This document shows positions 1 through 6,578 of a stretch of DNA of 8,000 nt, in pieces. Below the pieces are notes generated by a model, which did no database searches, had not been told where the DNA came from, and saw nothing but the letters and a program-made list of their open reading frames with translations. Location: contig PWSB01000207.1 of the NCBI GenBank assembly GCA_003563375.1, positions 1-8,000 on the forward strand. Reading direction: 5' to 3'. The position numbers were made by a program, and so were the translations under genes. The number at the start of each line of letters is the position of its first letter. Position 1 is the first letter of the stretch. This DNA comes from Actinomycetota bacterium (GTDB lineage Bacteria; Actinomycetota; Humimicrobiia; Humimicrobiales; Humimicrobiaceae).

Positions 1-21
1 AGGGAGAGGGCGACGGTTAAT

Positions 22-381
22 ATGAACAAAGATAATATAAAAGGACAAGCCACGCTTGAATTTGCCCTTGTCCTTCCTATGGTGATCATTTTTATATTAG
101 TCGTCTCCCAGTTCGGGCACAAGGTGTTTGTTCAGAATGTGATAGAGTAGGCTTCAAGGGAGGCAGCCAGAATAGCTGCAACCACAAATGACACCCGCAA
201 GGCAAAGGCTGCTGCCTTAAATATATGTGTCCTGCCCTAAACTGGAAGGATGTATCTGTAGAGGGAATACCATATTCCCTCTCTAGCCTGTTGATAGGCG
301 ATTTCGTAACCGTAAAGACCACCTACAGGTACTGAGTTTCCCATCAACAAACTCCTTGAACTTAGGTCTGGAATAATTTAA
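22..381 (+). pseudogene. Broken TadE-like pseudopilin gene (Tad/Flp pilus)
   Basis: TadE-family proteins are small membrane-anchored pseudopilins of the Tad (Flp) pilus, cut by a prepilin peptidase. From ATG 22 the frame reads MNKDNIKGQATLEFALVLP, which has the class III prepilin pattern: Gly8, then Glu13 five residues later, followed by a hydrophobic stretch to about residue 30 and the TadE-like phrase FVQNVIE. An amber stop at 148-150 interrupts it, and beyond it the frame continues as ASREAARIAATTN, as TadE proteins do. The reading then shifts somewhere in 205-236 to LNWKDVSVEG...GDFVTVKTTYRY, and shifts again at about 333 to EFPINKLLELRSGII, ending at TAA 379-381. The pieces join into one full-length TadE of about 120 residues, so this is a decayed gene or one hit by sequencing errors. 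The same frame is open to the window edge, so the start could lie further upstream; alternatively a preceding gene may end at TAA 18-20, just before ATG 22. Confidence 0.82.
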
Positions 382-488
382 ATATCAGTCGAGAGATAAA
401 TGGAAAACGGTAAACACTACTTAGATATCAGCAGGTATGATGCGAATACGTTTTTCTTTGAACCTATCATGAGGTTTATCCTATGAGA

Positions 489-503
489 CGTAGACCCTCT
501 ACG
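489..503. repeat. Small perfect hairpin
   Basis: CGTAGA (489-494) and TCTACG (498-503) are perfect complements around a 3-base loop. It lies between the tadE remnant and the 3' end of the small minus-strand gene. No T-run follows on either strand, so it is at best a weak terminator or RNA-processing structure, and may be chance. The same gap (382-529) holds an open frame of 28 codons (400-486) that resembles nothing I know. Confidence 0.35.
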
Positions 504-529
504 AGATTGTGAGGTGGCGGATTCTTTGT

Positions 530-751
530 TTATTTTTTAAACTTTGTATCCTGGTGAGGGGGTTTGTCAAATACTGGTCCTATAAAATCTACGTTAAAGA
601 GGTCTTCAATCTCTTTTTCTATATCTTTACCCTTTTTAATTTTATGGTCTTGAATATAGTAAAACTCATCATCCTTATAAATTGGGTATTTTACTTTGCT
701 GCCATCAGATTTTTTTGCCTCTATAAAGTAAATAAATTCTTTTTTAGCCAT
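530..751 (-). CDS. Small hydrophilic protein, function unknown
   Basis: I do not recognise this 73-residue protein. It starts MAKKEFIYFIEAKK, is rich in Lys, Asp and Glu with several Tyr and Phe, and has no signal peptide, membrane segment or obvious motif, so it is probably a soluble cytoplasmic protein. The frame runs further upstream to 859, but that extension is an Ile/Phe/Asn-rich AT stretch unlike the rest. The internal Met at 751 is preceded by AAAAGGAAT, a Shine-Dalgarno-like run set close to the start, and by a perfect TATAAT at 788-783 on the same strand, so I place the start at 751. The strand is opposite to both neighbours, making it a single-gene unit. The balanced, charged composition argues for real coding, but the short length keeps confidence moderate. 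Confidence 0.55.
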   Translation of the reverse strand: MAKKEFIYFIEAKKSDGSKVKYPIYKDDEFYYIQDHKIKKGKDIEKEIEDLFNVDFIGPVFDKPPHQDTKFKK

Positions 752-782
752 ATTCCTTTTAAAATATTTATTAACTATAAAT

Positions 783-788
783 ATTATA
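783..788 (-). promoter_or_regulatory. Candidate -10 box for the small minus-strand gene
   Basis: On the minus strand a perfect TATAAT lies 31 bases before the chosen start at 751. The matching -35 region is poor (TTTCTT at a 17-base spacing), so the site rests mainly on the -10 box in AT-rich DNA, where such matches are frequent. It would place the transcript start between the long alternative start (859) and the chosen one. Confidence 0.35.
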
Positions 789-881
789 TGAAAGATGGAG
801 CATTTAAGAAATAGAATAAATATTGGGTTGTATATGATTATTTTCACATTCCGGCACATTAATTTTTAAAACCTTATTATG

Positions 882-915
882 ATAAATAGCCCTGCCGGCG
901 GCTGAGGCTATTTAT
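882..915. repeat. Perfect 10-bp stem-loop with GC-rich loop
   Basis: ATAAATAGCC (882-891) pairs perfectly with GGCTATTTAT (906-915) around a 14-base loop. The loop is CTGCCGGCGGCTGA, which contains the palindrome GCCGGC and is strikingly GC-rich for this AT-rich surrounding. Neither strand has a T-run right after the stem, so it is not a classic intrinsic terminator. It may be a REP-like element, a cruciform or a structured RNA element. Confidence 0.6.
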
Positions 916-1281
916 GCTTAACCTGCATTTACCTCATTCGGGATTAAATGAAAATATGGAAAGTTTTTTCAGCAGATGAAACCAAATAGTTGGACCAATC
1001 TTTGTGTTAAGAGTTGCAAAGAGATGCTGGCAAACACAGCTCTAGGTGACAGTGAAAATCTAGTGAAAAAAAGGCATAATAAACCAGAAATAAAAAGAAG
1101 GTTTTTTGGCGATTTGCTATCTGTGAAGATTTTTTTATAATCCTTAAGGTCAGAAGATTTTTGACTAATTAAATTATTGGAAAATGAACGGAATAAAAAA
1201 GATTAATGAACTTCATGTAAATTTGAGCAAGGTAACTAAACAACTGTGTCAGGTATTACATTTTTATTTGGCCACTTTAAC

Positions 1282-1309
1282 TTCCCATATGGGTAATCTG
1301 AGATATAAT
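1282..1309 (+). promoter_or_regulatory. Candidate promoter for the lipoprotein gene
   Basis: A perfect TATAAT (1304-1309) sits 16 bases after TTCCCA (1282-1287), a 4 of 6 match to the -35 consensus. It lies about 83 bases before the ATG at 1393 and in the correct orientation. The -10 box is good and the -35 box is weak, so this is a plausible sigma-70-type promoter only. Confidence 0.42.
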
Positions 1310-1392
1310 AGAAGGCAGTGAATTTATAGGCAGAATAGAAACATACCCCCTGTTAAATATTATTGGTTAAAAAAATGATAATAAAGGAAAAT

Positions 1393-2616
1393 ATGAAAAA
1401 AGGTAATCCTAAACCACAAATTATTAAAGCTACCATCATAATGCTTGTGCTTGGTCTTATCCTTATGGTTGTTGCCTGCAGGCAGGATACAAGGGTTAGC
1501 GAATTCGAATATCCGCCTCCTCTGAATCTCCATATTGCAGGATTTTCCGGAACTGGAGCGGACAGAGCGGTTAACTTAGCCTGGGATGTACCTGATACAG
1601 AGCATGAGGTTACCCAATATATAGTTTATAAAATTGATGCGGGGATAGGCCAGGATATAGTATTTGAAAATGCAGAAGAAGTTGCAAGAACTGCAGATAC
1701 AAATTATAAAAAGACACTAGGAAATAAAGATTATTGTTTCTGTGTAGTAGCCGTATACGCAGCTAATATTGAAAGTGGTCCCGGCAATGTTATAAATACC
1801 GCAACTGATATAGCAGATTTACCACCAGTTGGCCCCGGCGCAGGGGATGATAAAGCAACTGAAGCCGCAGAAGAAACTGAAAAAGATACAGACTTAAAGA
1901 CTGAAGGAGATACAGACTTACAGGCTTTTAGCCAGGATGAAATCGGTTTGTGCTATAATCCCTATTATCCTGTTGCTTTGGGAGTTTCACATACATATCA
2001 AGTTACCGGCGCGTCCTCTCCTGCAACCAATACCATTACTGATGTAAGTGAGGATGGTTTTACTGAAACCTGGGTTAGCCCTGATTCTACTATTATACAA
2101 AAATGGGAATGCCGCCCTGAGGGCCTTGTTAATATGACCAGTGCTTTTGACGAGGAAACCATCGCTGCAATTACTGAAGATATAACTGTTGCCGGAGATT
2201 CAACTGTAGATGGGATATCTATACCAGTCTCATTAAACATTGGGGATAGCTGGACACAGACAAGTTCCGGGACTATTTCACCAGAAGATGATGATGCCCA
2301 GCTAATCTTTACTACTACGGTAACCCGTACTGCTGTAGGCATAGAAACGGTAACTGTTCCCGCAGGAACATTTGAAGCAATAAGAGTGGATAGCATCATA
2401 GAAATGGATTCTACCCTTAAAACACCTGATGGAACCATACCATTTCTTACCAGTAGTGCGGCAGGCAGCCTCTGGCTTGCTGAGGGTATCGGAGCGGTGA
2501 AAATAACTTCAGGTCAGGTTGCAGAAGGAAAAGAGCTGGCGGAAGGAAAAGAGCTGCCAATATCGGTAGAAGCTACATTTACGCATGAGTTGCTTGAATA
2601 TAACCTACCCTGGTAA
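1393..2616 (+). CDS. Secreted lipoprotein with FN3-like domain and beta-rich C-terminal domain
   Basis: A 407-residue exported lipoprotein. The N-terminus MKKGNPKPQIIK is followed by a hydrophobic segment and a lipobox VVAC with Cys29, the predicted lipidation site. Residues about 41-133 look like a fibronectin type III domain (VNLAWDV, QYIVYK, YCFCVVAVYA). An acidic, threonine-rich linker follows, with an 8-residue tandem repeat at 161-176 (ETEKDTDL, KTEGDTDL). Residues about 185-407 form a beta-rich domain with phrases such as LNIGDSWTQ, VTVPAGTFEAIRV (320-332) and WLAEGIGAVK, which resemble DUF3108/TapB-like extracytoplasmic proteins. AEGKEL is duplicated near the end (377-388). A longer frame begins at TTG 1363 and another ATG lies at 1375, but AAAGGA at 1383-1388 favours ATG 1393. 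The likely role is a surface or envelope protein binding other molecules or assisting assembly; the exact function is unknown. It stands alone on its strand. Confidence 0.88.
   Translation: MKKGNPKPQIIKATIIMLVLGLILMVVACRQDTRVSEFEYPPPLNLHIAGFSGTGADRAVNLAWDVPDTEHEVTQYIVYKIDAGIGQDIVFENAEEVARTADTNYKKTLGNKDYCFCVVAVYAANIESGPGNVINTATDIADLPPVGPGAGDDKATEAAEETEKDTDLKTEGDTDLQAFSQDEIGLCYNPYYPVALGVSHTYQVTGASSPATNTITDVSEDGFTETWVSPDSTIIQKWECRPEGLVNMTSAFDEETIAAITEDITVAGDSTVDGISIPVSLNIGDSWTQTSSGTISPEDDDAQLIFTTTVTRTAVGIETVTVPAGTFEAIRVDSIIEMDSTLKTPDGTIPFLTSSAAGSLWLAEGIGAVKITSGQVAEGKELAEGKELPISVEATFTHELLEYNLPW
1873..1920 (+). repeat. 24-bp tandem repeat within the lipoprotein linker
   Basis: Two adjacent 24-base units, 1873-1896 and 1897-1920, both end in GATACAGACTTA and differ at a few bases in their first half. 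They encode ETEKDTDL and KTEGDTDL, keep the frame, and lengthen the acidic linker between the two domains. Confidence 0.75.
2521..2556 (+). repeat. 18-bp tandem duplication near the lipoprotein C-terminus
   Basis: GCAGAAGGAAAAGAGCTG (2521-2538) is followed directly by a copy differing only at one third-codon base (2539-2556). Both encode AEGKEL. The near identity points to a recent in-frame duplication, probably by slippage. Confidence 0.9.
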
Positions 2617-3129
2617 TCCTTTCTAAGGCGCTTTTTAGCAAAACCTATAAAGCAATAAAATGGCTTACACCTCTACAAGGGCATATAAAACAGGTGCCAT
2701 CTGGGGTGATTGGGTATTGGTAATTCAGAAGGTTTTAATAAAAGCTTTACCCGTGGTTGCCTCACCGGTATGATTAATTTTATTTCACATTTTATGTTAT
2801 CACTTAAAAGGACAAGGGTCTGAACAGGTTGCCCTTTATACATAATCAAGCTATATCTAAAAGTTATCTGGAGGTAGTAGAAACAGAGATAACCCTAGAA
2901 GAAGAGGAACAGTGCTGGTGTTCAAATATTTAGAGATATTATCGTCTACACCAAGGTGTTGCAGAGCAACTTCTTTTATGCACTTCCCCTTAAAAATTCT
3001 GAGCAAAATATAATAAATGTGTGATAAAATGAAGCTCTAGGGGGCAGATTAAGAAGGGGCGTCCAGACTTTTTACCTGCCCCCTCTAAATAGCAGAAATC
3101 ACAAAGAAAATAAAAAAAACAGTATTATA
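2617..3129. other. Intergenic region without a convincing gene
   Basis: No gene is supportable here. A 37-codon frame at 2660-2773 (MAYTSTRAYKTGAIWGDWV) lacks a ribosome binding site. Around 2800-2935 a frame reads LNRLPFIHNQAISKSYLEVV and then an acidic run before a stop; it has no good start and could be a gene remnant. A hairpin at 2953-2975 (GTTGC, AGA loop, GCAAC, with outer pairs AAG/CTT) is followed by only two T residues. TATAAT occurs at 3009-3014. The GC-rich inverted repeat at 3039-3084 is listed separately. Confidence 0.55.
3039..3084. repeat. GC-rich inverted repeat, REP-like or terminator-like
   Basis: AGGGGGCAG (3039-3047) pairs perfectly with CTGCCCCCT (3076-3084) across a 28-base loop that includes GGGGCGTCC and a T5 run. 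Strong GGGGCAG arms in AT-rich intergenic DNA, with a structured loop, resemble the REP/RAYT class of dispersed palindromes; that is an inference by look. No T-run follows on the plus strand, so intrinsic termination is less likely. It lies 45 bases before the small membrane protein gene. Confidence 0.6.
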
Positions 3130-3477
3130 ATGTGGAAAAAAGTTTCCATCTTCTATATTGTCGTACTCGCACTATTTGTCTTTGTGCTTACTGCGTTTAA
3201 TGTACAAACTCTTTTTCAGGAAGGCAACCCGCTACCTGTATTTAGAGCAATCGTAAAATTAGAACTTACCGGCACTGAGATTGTTCCGTTTGCGGAAAAC
3301 AAGCTCCTCCAAAAAGCCGGACCTGAAACTCCGCTGTCTGATTACTTAAGTGTGCAAGGATGGATTTTTAAAGACAGATTGGGATCTGCAATCTTCTATG
3401 AAAAAAATGATGAGAGTCTATCTGTTTGTTCCCGCATGCTGACCCGGCGCTACGTGGTGTATGAATTAGGAAATTAA
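3130..3477 (+). CDS. Small single-span membrane protein, function unknown
   Basis: A 115-residue protein with one N-terminal hydrophobic helix (about residues 5-23, VSIFYIVVLALFVFVLTAF) after MWKK, so most likely anchored in the cytoplasmic membrane with about 90 residues outside. No lipobox is seen, and no classical signal peptidase site is obvious. The remainder is mixed and soluble, with LVPF-type segments and a positively charged SRMLTRRYVV stretch near the end (101-110). I cannot name a family. The start ATG lacks a clear Shine-Dalgarno sequence: the upstream bases are A-rich (AAAGAAAATAAAAAAAAC), and a TATAAT (3126-3131) overlaps the ATG itself. The transcript may therefore begin elsewhere, or the start may be weak. 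It is convergent with the GH15 gene, 180 bases away. The balanced composition suggests a true gene. Confidence 0.68.
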   Translation: MWKKVSIFYIVVLALFVFVLTAFNVQTLFQEGNPLPVFRAIVKLELTGTEIVPFAENKLLQKAGPETPLSDYLSVQGWIFKDRLGSAIFYEKNDESLSVCSRMLTRRYVVYELGN

Positions 3478-3657
3478 AGGTCGCTACCCTAAAATCAGAT
3501 TAAGCAAAAAGGGAGAACTCCTCCCAGGTCTACTTTGCCTCTTTGGCTACAGTAAAGGTTTTGATATCAGGAGAAGGGAAGATAAATCTTTTGGACTAAA
3601 TATATGAAAGGCTAGTCTAAAAGATGCTTCACTAGATATTGAGATGGCTGCCCTAAG
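3478..3657. other. Intergenic gap between convergent genes, possible coding remnant
   Basis: A plus-strand frame stays open from 3470 to 3604, reads as protein-like sequence (LSKKGELLPGLLCLFGYSKG), meets TGA at 3605-3607 and is open again to 3658. It has no start codon of its own and matches no family I know, so it may be the tail of a lost gene. A short stem GGGAG/CTCCC lies near 3510-3526. The inverted repeat at 3586-3625 is listed separately. Confidence 0.4.
3586..3625. terminator. Inverted repeat between convergent genes, possible bidirectional terminator
   Basis: ATCTTTTGGACTA (3586-3598) pairs with TAGTCTAAAAGAT (3613-3625): 13 pairs with a single G-U wobble and a 14-base loop. It sits between the 3' ends of the plus-strand membrane protein gene and the minus-strand GH15 gene, where a shared terminator is expected. 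The flanking T content is poor on both sides (TTATCTT on the minus strand), so function as a terminator is uncertain. Confidence 0.45.
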
Positions 3658-5547
3658 TTAGCGCCCGGCAAATGCGCGATGGGTGGGTGTACCCATAAGG
3701 GTATGTTCCGGAACTTTCCTTCCCATTGCATAGGCCAGATAGAAAGCACTGTTTATAAGCCCTATATGGGTGAAGGCCTGGGGAAAATTACCCAGAAAAC
3801 GCCCGGTCTCAGGGTCAAGCTGTTCGGAGAAGAGGCCAACATGGTTTGCATGTTTTTTCATGTTTTCATAGAGCTCACAAGCTTCATCCACTCTGCCTGA
3901 CATGGCGAGATTGTCTATTAACCAGAAAGTGCACAGGCTGAAAGCCCCTTCTTTTCCTGGCAGTCCATCATCCATCAGATACCGGTAGACAAAGCAGTTT
4001 TCAGTCAGCTGTTCCTGTACCTTGTTAATCGTCCCCTGAATCCTGGGATCATCAAACGGCAAAAATTCAAGCAGGGGGATCCTCAGGTTAGAAGCATCTA
4101 TGGTGTCTGAATCATAAGATTGGACAAAAGAATTTAGCTCCTTATTGAATCCATGATTCAGGATGTCTTTTTGGACTTCTCTCTTTGATTTTTTCCATTT
4201 TTCAACATTTCCTTCCAAGCTGAATTTCTCAGCAAGTAGAATTGCTCTATCAAAGGTGACCCAGGCCATAACCTTTGAATAGACAAGTTGTTTTTTTCCG
4301 GTCCTTAATTCCCATATCCCATGGTCAGGCTCTTTCCAAATGTTGCATACATGTTCGGTAACGTTTCTTAAAAAGTCACGAATATGAGAGTTCAACCTTT
4401 CTCCTCGCCTTTCAAGCTCATAGGCTGTATTGAGGACTTCACCATAGGTTTCAAGCTGGTGCTGCTGTGCAGCTTCGTTTCCGACCCTTACCGGTGTGGA
4501 CTTCCTGTAACCTTCCAGATGGCCCAGCTCAATTTCGGTTAGATCGCTTCGTCCATGAAGCCCATACATGATAGGTATATCATGCCCTTTTTTAAAGGCA
4601 TGGGAAGTAACGTCTTCCATCCAATGCATAAAATCAGAAGCTTCTGCATTATGTCCAACGGCCGTTAACGCCTGTGCCGTCAGTGATGCATCCCTCAACC
4701 AGGAGAACCTGTAGTCCCAGTTCCGGACTCCTCCTATTGTCTCCGGAAGCGAGGTGGTGGGGGCAGCAGCAACAGCCCCGCTGTGGGCATTTACCAGTAT
4801 TTTAAAGACAAGCTCTGAGCGTTCCACCATTGGCAGCCATTCGCCGGCCCAGCTCTTATTATGGCCTGCACCTTTCAGTTGTGTCCATTGCTCCCAGCTT
4901 TTCTTTGTACGGTATAATTCTTTTTCAACACTTTCTATTTTAGGGGTATCTGTACCGAATAAAGTTGAAAGTATCATTTGATGGCCTCTCTTCATGCTGA
5001 ACTCGGCTATAATAAAATCACAGTTTTCATTTTTTCTGACAGAGGCATCCTCAAGGCCGTCAAGAGTCAATATATATTTCCCGTCTCTGGCTGTCCATTG
5101 CCCTCCCTGTTTTTCTATCCTGGTATCGGAGCGGCCATAATCAAATCTGGGAGACCATTCTACATCCACGACAATATCATCAATATGGCATTCTAAAATC
5201 CTTGCGATAATAGGCGGGGCAATGGATTTTGCAGCGGCTCTGCCATTTATATTCCCCGAAATAGGCATGAAGTCGGTGACTGTAAGTATCTTTCTTCCAT
5301 CCCTTTTAAAAGTTGTACGGAGGATATTTGTATCTCCAATATATTCCTGGCTTGAAAAACTTTGTCCCTTTGGCTGTATTTTGAACCTTCCACCCTTCTT
5401 GTGGTCAAGGATAGCTGCAAAAACACTTGGGTCATCCAATTCGGGGAAGCAGCACCAGTCAATGGAGCCGTCCCTTCCCACAAGTGCTGCTGTCCTAAGA
5501 TTTCCAATTACACCATAATCGGATATTTCTTTATAATTTTCGTCCAT
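3658..5547 (-). CDS. Glycoside hydrolase family 15 enzyme (glucoamylase/trehalase type)
   Basis: A 629-residue GH15 enzyme, close to the usual length for bacterial two-domain members. GH15 enzymes hydrolyse terminal alpha-glucosidic bonds with inversion, releasing glucose from trehalose, dextrins or related glucans. The N-terminal beta-sandwich part opens with the family phrase ISDYGVIGNLRTAALVGRDG, then SIDWCCFPELDDPSVFAAIL. The (alpha/alpha)6 catalytic barrel begins near residue 245 and carries GGVRNWDYRFSWLRDA (272-287), the substrate-binding motif, and GNEAAQQHQLETYGE (356-370). By family analogy Glu413 in HGIWELR is the general acid and Glu575 in GLFSEQLDPETG the general base. GNFPQAFTH (586-594) is the usual closing motif. 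There is no signal peptide, so it acts in the cytoplasm. Its ATG shares one base with the stop of the upstream flavin enzyme (TGATG), which implies translational coupling. Sequence alone does not decide between trehalose and maltooligosaccharides. Confidence 0.95.
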   Translation of the reverse strand: MDENYKEISDYGVIGNLRTAALVGRDGSIDWCCFPELDDPSVFAAILDHKKGGRFKIQPKGQSFSSQEYIGDTNILRTTFKRDGRKILTVTDFMPISGNINGRAAAKSIAPPIIARILECHIDDIVVDVEWSPRFDYGRSDTRIEKQGGQWTARDGKYILTLDGLEDASVRKNENCDFIIAEFSMKRGHQMILSTLFGTDTPKIESVEKELYRTKKSWEQWTQLKGAGHNKSWAGEWLPMVERSELVFKILVNAHSGAVAAAPTTSLPETIGGVRNWDYRFSWLRDASLTAQALTAVGHNAEASDFMHWMEDVTSHAFKKGHDIPIMYGLHGRSDLTEIELGHLEGYRKSTPVRVGNEAAQQHQLETYGEVLNTAYELERRGERLNSHIRDFLRNVTEHVCNIWKEPDHGIWELRTGKKQLVYSKVMAWVTFDRAILLAEKFSLEGNVEKWKKSKREVQKDILNHGFNKELNSFVQSYDSDTIDASNLRIPLLEFLPFDDPRIQGTINKVQEQLTENCFVYRYLMDDGLPGKEGAFSLCTFWLIDNLAMSGRVDEACELYENMKKHANHVGLFSEQLDPETGRFLGNFPQAFTHIGLINSAFYLAYAMGRKVPEHTLMGTPTHRAFAGR

Positions 5548-6518
5548 CAGGCTTTATTCCTACCCTTTAAGTATGGGAGTACATTCTTTCCAAAATCTCT
5601 AATATATTTTTTCTGCCAGACATTTACATTATGGAGGTATAATTCTTCAAATCCCATCTGTATAAAACTATTTAGCTCTTCTATCATTACTTCCGGATCG
5701 GAAGAAATGATAATGTGCTCTTTGAGGTCTTCTTTTTTTACTACCTTTGCGGCTGTATCAAACTCTTCGGGAAACCTGAGGGTCGACTGGATATCGCTTC
5801 CAAATACATTGGTCTTCCACTGTTCCCATGCACCGGAAAGTGCCTGCTCGTAATCAGGGGCATATGATAGCTGGACCTTTAAGAAAATTGGTTTATCTCC
5901 ACCCTTTTCTCTGAAGGCTCCAACTATCTCTTCAAGCTCATTAAGCGGCCTTGAGATGGTAATCATACCATCTGCCCAGGAGCCTACCCACCCGGCTGTC
6001 TCTGCAGAAATGGCTGCACCGATTAACAGTGGGGAGTGAGGTGGCCTGGTAAATAGACGTGCTTCCTCGATAAAAACATGGCCGAAATGAGTCACCCTCT
6101 CCCCCTTCCATAATTTCCTTATTATTTCACTGCATTCAAAAAGCTTCTTATTTCTCAATAATTTTGAAGGCCATACCTCTCCAGTTATCGCTTCATTAAG
6201 GTTCTGGCCGCTGCCTATTGATAACCAGAAGCGGTCTGGAAACATTTCCAAAAGGGTGGCAGATGCCTGGGCAACTATAGCTGGATGCATCCTGTAGCCT
6301 GGAGTTGTGACTATTCCAAAAGTCATCTTCTCTGTAATCGAAAGAGCTGCACCGAGCCAGCTCCACGAAAAGCCGCTATGTCCCTGTTTTAAGCTCCATG
6401 GAAAAAAATGGTCCGAGGAGAGTACCGCCTCAAATCCTGAGGTTTCTGCAAGTTTTACCAGTTCCAGCAGTTTGCCTGGTGAAAACTGTTCATGTGAGGC
6501 ATGATAGCCTATCCGCAT
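5547..6518 (-). CDS. LLM-class flavin-dependent oxidoreductase (TIGR03885-like)
   Basis: A 323-residue luciferase-like (LLM) TIM-barrel oxidoreductase. Family marks include MRIGYHASHEQFSP at the N-terminus, SSDHFFPW (34-41), FSWSWLGAAL (50-59), GIVTTPGYRMHPAIVAQA (68-85), SIGSGQNLNE (100-109) and AETAGWVGSWADGM (172-185). These resemble F420-dependent glucose-6-phosphate dehydrogenases and the related group annotated as probable non-F420 flavin oxidoreductases (TIGR03885), so the cofactor could be FMN or F420; I cannot tell which. The substrate is unknown. The start is supported by AGGGG seven bases before the ATG and by a promoter at 6579-6607. It is the first gene of a two-gene operon with the GH15 enzyme, which it overlaps by one base, so the two products are probably made in a fixed ratio and may act in the same sugar pathway. 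No signal peptide is present. Confidence 0.92.
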   Translation of the reverse strand: MRIGYHASHEQFSPGKLLELVKLAETSGFEAVLSSDHFFPWSLKQGHSGFSWSWLGAALSITEKMTFGIVTTPGYRMHPAIVAQASATLLEMFPDRFWLSIGSGQNLNEAITGEVWPSKLLRNKKLFECSEIIRKLWKGERVTHFGHVFIEEARLFTRPPHSPLLIGAAISAETAGWVGSWADGMITISRPLNELEEIVGAFREKGGDKPIFLKVQLSYAPDYEQALSGAWEQWKTNVFGSDIQSTLRFPEEFDTAAKVVKKEDLKEHIIISSDPEVMIEELNSFIQMGFEELYLHNVNVWQKKYIRDFGKNVLPYLKGRNKA

Positions 6519-6578
6519 ATTTTTCCCCTAAATATTACAACGGCTTTCTGGCAATAAGATGAAATGCCCAGTTACTTA

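Larger units (their letters stand above)
752..1392. other. Intergenic region without a convincing gene
   Basis: This 640-base stretch has no gene I can support. It contains a perfect 10-bp stem-loop (882-915) and a likely -10 box at 1304-1309, listed separately. Two short plus-strand open frames exist: 976-1140 (54 codons, starting MKPNSWTNLCVK) and 1184-1321 (45 codons, starting MNGIKKINELHV). Neither has a well-spaced ribosome binding site or a recognisable family. A third frame at 948 reads MKIWKVFSADETK and stops; joined to the 976 frame by a shift it could be a decayed small gene, but this is speculation. Confidence 0.6.

Noticed and set aside
92..322. Minus-strand open frame of 76 codons
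   Set aside because: It is antisense to the tadE remnant, and the plus-strand reading explains the sequence by recognisable TadE phrases.
509..814. Plus-strand open frame of 101 codons rich in Phe, Ile and Tyr
   Set aside because: It is antisense to the small minus-strand gene; its membrane-like look comes from reading Lys/Glu codons backwards, and it has no ribosome binding site.
752..859. Longer start for the small minus-strand protein at 859
   Set aside because: The extra residues are AT-driven Ile/Phe/Asn-rich sequence, and a -10 box lies inside the extension.
976..1140. Plus-strand open frame of 54 codons
   Set aside because: No well-spaced ribosome binding site or known family; kept only as a note in the intergenic entry.
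1363..1392. Longer lipoprotein start at TTG 1363 or ATG 1375
   Set aside because: The Shine-Dalgarno-like AAAGGA lies between these and ATG 1393, and the shorter form gives a normal lipoprotein signal peptide.
1998..2438. Minus-strand open frame of 146 codons
   Set aside because: It lies fully inside the lipoprotein gene, which has a signal peptide, lipobox and domain structure on the plus strand.
5362..5853. Plus-strand open frame of 163 codons spanning the LLM-GH15 junction
   Set aside because: It is antisense to two genes with clear family motifs, and has no family signature of its own.
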